From contig JAGBGB010000131.1 of the NCBI GenBank assembly GCA_017936205.1, positions 1 to 11,440 on the forward strand: a stretch of DNA of 11,440 bases. Reading direction: 5' to 3'. This document shows, one piece after another, positions 1 to 7,458 of this stretch. Origin of the DNA: Oscillospiraceae bacterium. GTDB lineage: Bacteria > Bacillota > Clostridia > Oscillospirales > Oscillospiraceae. Position 1 is the first letter of the stretch. Every line of letters starts with the position of its first letter. The notes beneath the pieces are model-generated. The model did no database searches, was not told the origin of the DNA, and worked only from the letters and a program-made list of their open reading frames with translations. Both the position numbers and the translations under genes were made by a program.

Positions 1-126
1 AAAAACCTCCGAAAATGATGTAATTTCTCCAAAAAACGAAACATTTTTCACAACCACCAATTCTTGGTGGTTGTCGGACGCGCAATGCGCGCCCCTACGA
101 ATGGTACGATAAATCGGAATTTGAAA
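1..126. repeat. Palindromic intergenic repeat, left copy
   Basis: This non-coding stretch carries one member of a repeat family that reappears at the right end. Bases 1-87 align without gaps to 11354-11440 with 81 of 87 positions identical. Inside it lies a perfect hairpin: CAACCACCAA (51-60), loop TTC, TTGGTGGTTG (64-73). It is followed by a GC-rich near-palindrome, CGCGCAATGCGCG (79-91), and the core ends in CCCCTACG. Bases 75-99 and 107-125 occur as their reverse complement at 11303-11327 and 11263-11281, so the family exists here in both orientations. There is no ORF or transposase, so it is best described as a MITE-like or REP-like repeat. What mobilises it, if anything, cannot be seen. 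Confidence 0.8.
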
Positions 127-157
127 TCGCCCCATGGCGGTTTTGCCATGGGGCGAT
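126..157 (-). terminator. Hairpin terminator of the minus-strand operon
   Basis: A perfect 13-bp stem (arms 126-138 and 145-157, ATCGCCCCATGGC against its complement) closes a six-base loop, 23 bases beyond the stop codon of the giant secreted protein. The position and stem strength fit an intrinsic terminator for the minus-strand operon. The following tract on the minus strand is only TTTCAAATT-like rather than a long T run, so termination efficiency is uncertain. The stem is perfectly symmetric and could also act on anything entering from the left. Confidence 0.55.
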
Positions 158-180
158 GGGTTTGATTCTTTTGCTTGGGC

Positions 181-3100
181 TTACTTGAAGTATGCCAGAG
201 CGGAGTCGGAGTAGGCGAACAGGCTCTTGCACAGGGTCAGCAGGGTGCCGGTCTTGTTGTTGCCGTAGGTGTCGGCACTGTACTGCAGAACGGAGCTGAG
301 GCGCTCGTTTCCGTTGTACACCGCCACACTGACCACTTGTCGCAGCTCTGCTGCAAGAAGTCCGTCGAAATTAAAGCAGTAGTAGCTTTCATTTGCGCCA
401 TACTTCTCCGCTGCAGCCAGGATCACAGACTTCTTCTCTCCAGTGTGGCTGTAGTAGTTCACACGGAGGCTCAGAGCGCTGACATCCCCTGCATAGCTGC
501 TGATGTCGAAGATATACTTGAGAGTCACCTTGCTGTTCAGATCCAGACTCTTGCCCACCCAACGGATCGGAGCATTGTCAAGGGCAGCCGTTTCTCGATT
601 GTTGTTACCGAAGCTCACGGTATCCAGATCTGTCAGGCAGCTCTTATGAGTGGCGGTCATCCTTCCATCTGCCATAGCATCTGTACGATAGCTCTTGAAG
701 GTCTGGGCTGCTGCACCGTAACGGAGCAGGTCTGCACACAGAGTCTTCAGCTCTGCTGTGCTCCCGGTCTTGTTCAGCTGGGAGTAGGCATAAGTAGCAA
801 TGCTGTAGACATCGGTCTTGGAACGGCACAGCGTCCCATTCTTTACGCCATAGAGCGTTGCATTCACCTCATCATTCATACGGACAGCAGTCATGCCCTC
901 CAGAACGAAGTAGTAATAGCCGTTAACCAATTCAGGGTAGAGCTTATGGATTGCTGTACCCACAGCCTTGTTGCCCTCATACTCCTTCACACTCAGCTCC
1001 ATATAGACGCTATTCACATCATAGTCGCTGAGCAGATTTGCAGCTACCAGATATTTCAAAGAAATATCGCTGGCAAGATCCAGAGTATGGTTGATCTTGA
1101 TGCTCTCATCGGTAACAGGATCTATATTCTCCTCGACTCCGCAAACGCAGCCTCCGTTTGTGAAGCTATGCCCCTCCTCTGCCTTATAGCCGCAATTCAC
1201 ACAGCTGACCGTGTGGACGGTGTCAGAGGTATAGCTGTAGATGCAAGTATGTCCGGTAGCAGGAATGGTCTGCTGTGCCACAAGCACTGCATTACAGGTG
1301 GAGCAGTGGCTGCCCTCGGTCTTGCCTGCTGTGGTGCAGGTGGCGGCAACTGCCTTGTCAACCACCTTGGTATGACCCTTGGCGGGGATGGTCTGCTGTG
1401 CCACAAGCACTGCATTACAGGTAGAGCAGTGGCTGCCCTCTGTCTTGCCTGCTGTGGTGCAGGTCGCAGCAACCGCCTTGTCCACTACCTTGGTATGACC
1501 CTTGGCGGGGATGGTCTGCTGTGCCACAAGCACTGCATTACAGGTGGAGCAGTGGCTGCCCTCGGTCTTACCTGCTGTGGTGCAGGTAGCGGCAACCGCC
1601 TTGTCAACCACCTTGGTATGACCCTTGGCCGCTACGGTCTCAGTCTTAGTTGCCTTACAGACCGTACAGGTGTAGGTCTTGATGCCGCTTGAGGTGCAGG
1701 TAGGCTGGGTGGTGGTCACACCGCTGTTATAGCTGTGTCCGGTAGCAGGTACAGTCTGCTGGGCAACGATCACGGTCTTACAGACAGAGCAGTGACTGCC
1801 TTCGGTCTTACCCGCTGCAGTGCAGGTAGGCGCAACTGCCTTGTCTACCACCTTGGTATGCTCCTTAGCAGCGATCAATGCCGTCTTGGTGGCCTTACAT
1901 CCGGTACAGGTATAGGTCATCTTGCCTGTTGCGGTACAGCTTGCGGCGGTTGTGACAGTGCCCGCATCCCAGGTATGGGCTACGGTCTTGTTATAGCCGC
2001 AGGAGCAGCTTGCCTTGTGGTTGGTGGCATCCACCTTTGCGTAGCTGTACTTATGGGCGGTAGCGGTAAACTGGGCAGTAACGGTAACATTGGCGGTAAT
2101 ATTGGTCAGCGCCTTGTCCCAGCCCTTGAAGCTGTAGTGGTTGTTTCCGTCGCTGGCCTTCTTGGGAGTCGCACCGTCATAAACAGCAGTGCCGCCCTTG
2201 GAAACGATCTTGGTTGCCAGAGTCTTTCCGTCCGCTCCTACGAAGGTCACAGTGTAGGATGCAGAGGGTGCATTCTCTCTTGGTCCCACATAGAAGTAAT
2301 CAACGGTCAGCTTGCCCGGCTTCTGTGCAGAAATGCTCTCCATACCACCGAAGAAGAAGCGGAGCTTGTCAATATTATTCCGACTGCGGAAGGTGTCGTT
2401 TAGCTCTGCGGTAACAGTGATATACTTACCGGAAGTCAGATCCTGTTCTGTAATAAACGCAGCAGAATTTGCAGAATAGGTCTTGTTTTCTCCATCTACG
2501 AAGTAGCTCAGGAGTACATAAGGCTTCACCGTCTTCACAGTTCCGTCTGCAGTCGTCTGATCTCCTACACGTAAGTTCTCCATCTTAAAGCGAACCTGAT
2601 AAATCTCTGCCTTGGAGGGGTTATACTTCAGAGGATAGCTGTGATAAGATCCGTTCTTGATGGTATCCAAGTAGAGGCCGGGGTATCTTGTTGCGTCCGC
2701 TACCTGTCCCACGGCATTAAGGGTCATGGTACCTGCTGCATTGTCGATGGCAATGCTGCTGAGGGTAACATCCTTACTGTAGAACCAGTTATCCGCCTTG
2801 GGATCATCATAATTCACACCGCCGTAGGTCTGAGAGCTGTAGCGTTCCAGTGCATCCGCAGTATGACCGAAGCCAATGTACAGCTCCTCACGGACGGGCA
2901 TAGTAGCCTTAGGCCCTACATAAATGTAATCAATGGTCAGCTTACCGGGCTTTGCGGCAGAAATGCTTTCGATACCGCCGAAGAAGAAGCGGATCTTGTC
3001 AATATTGGCTCGATCACGGAATTCCTGCTTCAGATCCACCGTAAGGGTAATATACTTCCCGGAGGTCAGGTAGGACTCATCGAACTTCAAGCCATTTGCA

Positions 3101-6100
3101 GTAGCTCCGTAGGTTTGATTCTCCCCATTGATGAAGTAAGACATATTCACATAGGGTGCGGAGGTCTTCACCGTACCGTCTGCCGCTACCTGATCTCCCA
3201 CACGGAAGTTCTCCATCTTAAATCTGACCTGGAACACCTCTGCATTGGCAGGCTCATAATTCAGAGGATAGCTGTGGTAGTTCCATGATTGGGCGGTATC
3301 TACATAGAGGCAGGGATATCTTGTATCCTCCAGCTGCCCCACTGCATTCAGGGTCATAGTCCCTGCTGCATTGTCGATCACTGCACTGACAGTGTTTACA
3401 TCCTTATAGTAGTACCAATGCTCGCCCTTGGGATCGTCATAATTAATGGCGCTATAGGTCTTGGAGCTGTAACGCTCCTTGTCTGCAGCTGTGTTGGCAA
3501 AGTCGAAGTACAGAGCCTCATGGACAGGAGCATTGTCCTTCTGCCCCACGAAGATGTAGTCGATGCTGATCTTGCCCGGAGTCGAAGCGGAGAGGCTCTC
3601 TATGCCGCCGAAGAAAATGCGAAGCTTCTGGATCTCCTCTTGACCACGGAATTCATCATTGAGGGGCACAGTCATAGTCACATACCTGCCGGAGGTAATG
3701 GTTTCCACATCAATAGGTGCACCGGCACAGGCACTATGGGTATCATTGATCCCGTCTATAAAGTAGGTCATAAGCAGGTAGGGATTCACCGTTTTCTCTG
3801 TTCCGTTCGCCTGCATCTGGGTACCTACCTTGAAGTTCTCCATCTTAAAGCGAACCTGCAGCACCTCTGCCTTCTGGGGACGGTAACTCAGAGGATAGCT
3901 ATGATAGGCACCGCCCTGCGTGGTGTCCACAAAGACATCGGGATACTTATCCGCCGCAAAGGAGCCTGCAGCAGTCAGATTCATGGTTCCCGCTGCATTG
4001 TCGATGGTAAGATCCGAAATATTCACAGAAGCAGCATACCAGTTCTCCACCCCATCAGCTCTGTCGAAGTTCAGGTAGCCGTAGGTCTTACTGTTATAAC
4101 GCTGCTTATCGGATTCCTTGTTGTTGAAGTCAATGAACAGATCTCCCTGATCCGGAGCGTCTCGTCTGGCTCCAACGAAAATGTAATCTATAGTGATCTT
4201 TCCGGTCTTTCCGGAGGCAGAGCAAATGGCATTAAACAGGGGACGAACTGCATTGATCACAGAAGCCTCCTTGAATGCCGTAGGAGCATTGAGAGTGTAG
4301 GTCACCCACTGTCCGGAGGTCAGATCCGCAGGATCTATGATAAAGTTCACATAGTCTGCACCGTCAACACCTTCGGAGCCGTCGTCGTTGTTCTTAATAT
4401 AGTACAGGCGGATACGGGGGTTTCCGTTAGGAACCACCGCACAGTTCTCAAAGCGGACACGGATCTGAACCACATCAGAGCTGCCCGGTACATAGTTCAG
4501 GGGGATCGCCGTCGTACGGTTGCTGGTATCTGTGGTCTGTACATAGGGAGAGAAGCCCGTAGAGCCGTAGCTGTCTGTGGTAGGTGCCACAGAGAAGCTC
4601 AGGGTTCCTGCATCGGTGTCAATGACCGGCTTGGTGCTGCGTTTGCTGTTGTGTACCCAATAGGCTTGGTCATAATTGAAGCCGGAATAGATATCCGTAG
4701 CAAGATACCTTGCAGCAGCTGCGTTGTCATTGGTAAAGTCCATGAAGATCTGATTCTTAAAGGTAGAAGGTGCTTGTTCCGGAGAACCTACATAAATATA
4801 GTCCAGATCAAATTTCGCACAGAACTTCTCAGAGCAGTCACTGAAGGGATCCAGTCTCAGAGCGTTGATCACGGAGCCAATGTCCTTGGTCAGAGCAAAG
4901 CGAAGGGTCTGATAGCTCCCCTTTGCAGTGGGAGTATAGGAGATTGAAACAGACTTCGCCTCAGAATAACCCTTACTTGCAGCCAAGCTATAGAAGAATT
5001 GCATCTTCTTGGCAGAGCCGCTGATCACATCGGATTTCATGCGTACCTCAACAATGTCGCCCTTGCTGATCTTGTAGTTGATGGATTCACCGATTTGCTC
5101 CAACTTAATATAGGGATCCTTACCGGAGGCAACACCACGGTATACGCTTTCCTCAGCAATGACCTCGCCACGCACAGCATTGGTGCTCCAGAAGCCGGAC
5201 TGATTGACAGGGCTGTTTTCTGCAAAGTGGAGCATGAGGAAGTTACGAGCTACCTCGCCGCAGGCACATTTGCCATTGACATAGACATGAGCCAGATTGG
5301 TTTCTGTTACATCGCTATCCACACCGGTTCGGGTGTGGGTGCCATTGTGGTTGTTCTTGTAGGTATATCCGCTGCCCTTAGGAAGGATGACCTTGTAGGT
5401 TCTGCCGCAGCCTCTGCCGGAGAAGGCATCGTGAGACAGCTCTGCAGACATGCTGCCGGAGCCTACACAGATATAGGTAATATAGCCATCTGTAGTAGCA
5501 GTGGGATTAACACGAACAAATTCCTCGAAAACACACTTCTCCGTGATCCCCTGCTTGCAGTCGTAGCAAATGGTGGTATGCTGCCGATCTGCCTTCATCC
5601 AAGTCTCAATACGGCTGTGCTGATTTCCGCAGGCGGTGGTAAAGCTGTATTTACAGACCTTACAGGTATAGGTCGTGGCGCCCGTGGAGCTATTGACAGT
5701 AGAGGAATAGCTATGGGCAGTTTTTGCGATCGCCTCGGTGTAGCTGTGTCCGCACTCACAGGTGTAGGTCTTGGTTCCCTCTGCAGAGCAGGTGGCCGCC
5801 TTGGTGACTGTAGAGGTATAGCTGTGGGTGTGCTTGGGCATCACCGTTCCGCAGTAGCCATAGCCCTCGGAATAGCCAGAGCCGTGGTAGGAACGGAGCT
5901 TTGCAATGCCAAGGGTCTCGTTGACCGTACCACTGACCGTCATGCGGAAGCTGGCTGAGTTGTTCTTGGCAAGGATGGTGCTTCCTCCGTTGCTGATGGT
6001 AATGGTCTTCTTATCCGAGCTGATCGCGAAAGAGGTTCCGGAGGCCCAGCCTGTCTTGTTGCTGATGGCACTGCAGGTCATACCGTTCTGGAGGGTGAAC

Positions 6101-7425
6101 ACATACTTGGTAGCGGAGGAGGCATCGTCGCCGGGTGCTACTCTTACATCAATGGTATTTGCGTTGACATACTTGGCACCTGCAAGGTCTGTGAAGCTGC
6201 CACGGAAGAAGGCATAGCCACGAATGCCGCTGTTGCTCTCCATAGCCTTGCGGATGTTATAGGTCTCTTCATAAACGGTCTGCCCGGTGGGATCGGGATC
6301 GGAGCTGCCCTCGCTGGGGTAGGTCTGAATGCCGGCAATGGCATTACAGCCAACCTTTGTACAGGCAGTGGTCAGAGTTACAGGCCAAGTAGTAGAAGTA
6401 TTATACTCCGAGCTGTAGGACATGACAGCTACATAGTCTACCACACTGCCCAGTCCTTCGGGGCTCTGTCCGTAGAGGGCGCTTTCGTAGCTGCTGGTGC
6501 AGGGCTCAGGCATGATCGCACAGGAGATCACAGCGTTGCTGCCTGCGGCCGCGCGGATTTTTTTCACGAAGTTGGTAATGGTGTCCTTACGCATTTGCGC
6601 AAACTTCTTCGCTCCGTTCAGAGCATCTGTGGAGCCGCCGCCTGCCAGAGCACTGGCGAAGCCTACGCCGCTTGCAGCAGAGCCAGAGGAGCTGTAAACA
6701 TAGTAGCCCTCGGAATTGGTGGTATAGGCATAGCCACCGGTGACACACATGGCCTTGGTTGCGGCGTTATATTCTGCCTTGGTAATGCCGTAGTTGTTGA
6801 TCAGCTCTGTTCTGGCATTCAAGCCCCAATCATAGTACAGAGCACCGTAGCGGATGGTATCCAGATGGATGCCTGCAATATCATAGTTGGCAACCAGCTC
6901 CTTCACCAGGGAGGTCATGTAGTTCTGGTAGCCTGCATCACGGAGATTGATGTACTGGTTCACAGAGGTGGACAGACCCACTCTGAAGTGATAGAAGGGG
7001 GAATTGCTGTCTATATTGGTCACATAATGGGTATCACGGCTTGCCATCATCCATGCGTGAACACGGATGCCATAGGGCTTGGCTGCATCGCAGGCTTCCT
7101 TCAGATAGTCTCTGGTGGAGCTGCTGCGGACAGTGCCTGCAACCTTGGATGCCCAAGCCAGTCTACCGGAAATACCCTTACACAGGAGGTACACATCTGT
7201 AACCCCTGCTGCGGCATAGTCCTCCATAATGGCGGCTGCACCATTGATTCCTCGGTTGACAATGGTATCTGTAAACAGCCAGTCACCAACGATCAGGTCG
7301 CTGCTGCCCTTTGTAGCAGCTTTGGTTTCCTGTCCCTGGGTTGCAAATGCGGTTCCCGTAAGTGAGACGAGCATCACAAGAGCCAGGAGCAGGGAAATCA
7401 TACGGTTCATTCTATTCATATTCAT
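181..7425 (-). CDS. Giant secreted multidomain protein with GHL10-like glycoside-hydrolase-like domain
   Basis: This 2414-residue exported protein has a signal peptide at residues 1-27 (basic start, leucine-rich core, AFA/T cleavage). Residues about 43-420 resemble the GHL10/DUF187 glycoside-hydrolase-like barrel: GIRVHAWM (119-126), GIHLDTIRYG (185-194, Asp189 in the signature), VVDYVAVMSY (328-337), GIQTYP (365-370) and a closing GYAFFRGS strand. A small beta-rich linker region follows, then Cys/His-rich segments (about 531-725), five related modules (about 728-1718), an InlB-like module (about 1719-1790), more Cys/His repeats (about 1790-2098) and a duplicated C-terminal domain (about 2100-2414). 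There is no LPXTG, SLH or C-terminal membrane anchor, so it is released or held by its binding modules. The ribosome site AAGGAG lies 4 bases before Met1 and 10 before Met3, so either may be the start. It is second in an operon with the transglutaminase gene. The substrate is unknown; hydrolytic activity is inferred from fold resemblance only. Confidence 0.85.
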   Translation of the reverse strand: MNMNRMNRMISLLLALVMLVSLTGTAFATQGQETKAATKGSSDLIVGDWLFTDTIVNRGINGAAAIMEDYAAAGVTDVYLLCKGISGRLAWASKVAGTVRSSSTRDYLKEACDAAKPYGIRVHAWMMASRDTHYVTNIDSNSPFYHFRVGLSTSVNQYINLRDAGYQNYMTSLVKELVANYDIAGIHLDTIRYGALYYDWGLNARTELINNYGITKAEYNAATKAMCVTGGYAYTTNSEGYYVYSSSGSAASGVGFASALAGGGSTDALNGAKKFAQMRKDTITNFVKKIRAAAGSNAVISCAIMPEPCTSSYESALYGQSPEGLGSVVDYVAVMSYSSEYNTSTTWPVTLTTACTKVGCNAIAGIQTYPSEGSSDPDPTGQTVYEETYNIRKAMESNSGIRGYAFFRGSFTDLAGAKYVNANTIDVRVAPGDDASSATKYVFTLQNGMTCSAISNKTGWASGTSFAISSDKKTITISNGGSTILAKNNSASFRMTVSGTVNETLGIAKLRSYHGSGYSEGYGYCGTVMPKHTHSYTSTVTKAATCSAEGTKTYTCECGHSYTEAIAKTAHSYSSTVNSSTGATTYTCKVCKYSFTTACGNQHSRIETWMKADRQHTTICYDCKQGITEKCVFEEFVRVNPTATTDGYITYICVGSGSMSAELSHDAFSGRGCGRTYKVILPKGSGYTYKNNHNGTHTRTGVDSDVTETNLAHVYVNGKCACGEVARNFLMLHFAENSPVNQSGFWSTNAVRGEVIAEESVYRGVASGKDPYIKLEQIGESINYKISKGDIVEVRMKSDVISGSAKKMQFFYSLAASKGYSEAKSVSISYTPTAKGSYQTLRFALTKDIGSVINALRLDPFSDCSEKFCAKFDLDYIYVGSPEQAPSTFKNQIFMDFTNDNAAAARYLATDIYSGFNYDQAYWVHNSKRSTKPVIDTDAGTLSFSVAPTTDSYGSTGFSPYVQTTDTSNRTTAIPLNYVPGSSDVVQIRVRFENCAVVPNGNPRIRLYYIKNNDDGSEGVDGADYVNFIIDPADLTSGQWVTYTLNAPTAFKEASVINAVRPLFNAICSASGKTGKITIDYIFVGARRDAPDQGDLFIDFNNKESDKQRYNSKTYGYLNFDRADGVENWYAASVNISDLTIDNAAGTMNLTAAGSFAADKYPDVFVDTTQGGAYHSYPLSYRPQKAEVLQVRFKMENFKVGTQMQANGTEKTVNPYLLMTYFIDGINDTHSACAGAPIDVETITSGRYVTMTVPLNDEFRGQEEIQKLRIFFGGIESLSASTPGKISIDYIFVGQKDNAPVHEALYFDFANTAADKERYSSKTYSAINYDDPKGEHWYYYKDVNTVSAVIDNAAGTMTLNAVGQLEDTRYPCLYVDTAQSWNYHSYPLNYEPANAEVFQVRFKMENFRVGDQVAADGTVKTSAPYVNMSYFINGENQTYGATANGLKFDESYLTSGKYITLTVDLKQEFRDRANIDKIRFFFGGIESISAAKPGKLTIDYIYVGPKATMPVREELYIGFGHTADALERYSSQTYGGVNYDDPKADNWFYSKDVTLSSIAIDNAAGTMTLNAVGQVADATRYPGLYLDTIKNGSYHSYPLKYNPSKAEIYQVRFKMENLRVGDQTTADGTVKTVKPYVLLSYFVDGENKTYSANSAAFITEQDLTSGKYITVTAELNDTFRSRNNIDKLRFFFGGMESISAQKPGKLTVDYFYVGPRENAPSASYTVTFVGADGKTLATKIVSKGGTAVYDGATPKKASDGNNHYSFKGWDKALTNITANVTVTAQFTATAHKYSYAKVDATNHKASCSCGYNKTVAHTWDAGTVTTAASCTATGKMTYTCTGCKATKTALIAAKEHTKVVDKAVAPTCTAAGKTEGSHCSVCKTVIVAQQTVPATGHSYNSGVTTTQPTCTSSGIKTYTCTVCKATKTETVAAKGHTKVVDKAVAATCTTAGKTEGSHCSTCNAVLVAQQTIPAKGHTKVVDKAVAATCTTAGKTEGSHCSTCNAVLVAQQTIPAKGHTKVVDKAVAATCTTAGKTEGSHCSTCNAVLVAQQTIPATGHTCIYSYTSDTVHTVSCVNCGYKAEEGHSFTNGGCVCGVEENIDPVTDESIKINHTLDLASDISLKYLVAANLLSDYDVNSVYMELSVKEYEGNKAVGTAIHKLYPELVNGYYYFVLEGMTAVRMNDEVNATLYGVKNGTLCRSKTDVYSIATYAYSQLNKTGSTAELKTLCADLLRYGAAAQTFKSYRTDAMADGRMTATHKSCLTDLDTVSFGNNNRETAALDNAPIRWVGKSLDLNSKVTLKYIFDISSYAGDVSALSLRVNYYSHTGEKKSVILAAAEKYGANESYYCFNFDGLLAAELRQVVSVAVYNGNERLSSVLQYSADTYGNNKTGTLLTLCKSLFAYSDSALAYFK
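186..1128 (-). other. Duplicated C-terminal domain of the giant protein
   Basis: Residues about 2100-2414 contain two copies of one domain. Copy 1 (about 2105-2255) runs from TLDLASDISLKYLV to LCADLLRYGAAAQTF. Copy 2 (about 2284-2414) runs from SLDLNSKVTLKYIF to LCKSLFAYSDSALAYFK. Shared points are the opening 'LDL-S-I-LKY', a central 'YY-F---G', a 'YSIATYAY / YSADTYGN' motif and a closing 'TLC--L--Y--A' helix. This pair is typical of the C-termini of large secreted Clostridia proteins, as I recall them. Its function is not known to me. The last residues are not an anchor signal. Confidence 0.6.
1255..1623 (-). repeat. Three tandem 123-bp (41-residue) repeats
   Basis: Units at 1501-1623, 1378-1500 and 1255-1377 have an exact period of 123 bases. 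The first two encode identical 41-residue units and the third differs only in its last residue. Each unit starts GHTKVVDKAVAATC and contains HCSTC, giving regularly spaced Cys and His that suggest a metal-binding or small disulphide-stabilised module. Units 1 and 2 differ at seven bases, all synonymous. A more divergent 123-bp relative lies at 1741-1863, separated by a 117-bp related unit (1624-1740). This tract is part of the giant secreted protein and is probably a spacer or stalk. Confidence 0.9.
2272..5244 (-). repeat. Five tandem beta-rich modules inside the giant protein
   Basis: The modules end in the same phrase (IDYIFVG, LDYIYVG, VDYFYVG), followed by a short charged linker containing 'AP' or 'MP'. 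Approximate residue limits are 728-886, 887-1092, 1094-1300, 1302-1510 and 1512-1718. The last three are closest: each has ERYSSKTY-like and YHSYPL segments, then QVRFKMENF-VG-Q, then YFI(D/N)G and LTSGKYIT. The first copy lacks the N-terminal third. Alternating hydrophobic strands and the 205-residue size suggest a jelly-roll, carbohydrate-binding-like fold. That fold is inference and should be checked by structure prediction. Boundaries are accurate to perhaps ten residues. Confidence 0.7.
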
Positions 7426-7458
7426 TCTTCTCCTTATCTAAATGATTCTTCTCGTCTG

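Noticed and set aside
175..1692. Long plus-strand open frame of 505 codons
   Set aside because: It lies wholly antisense to the giant secreted protein, has no ribosome site, and its apparent repeats mirror the 123-bp units of the real gene.
1255..1863. CRISPR-like regular repeats
   Set aside because: The 123-bp period is contiguous, without unique spacers, and in frame within a coding sequence.
3289..4947. Plus-strand open frame of 552 codons, and neighbouring frames at 1735-3288 and 4999-7365
   Set aside because: They are antisense shadows created by the codon use of the real minus-strand gene. They have no domains, no start signals and low-complexity Ile/Val/Gly-rich content.
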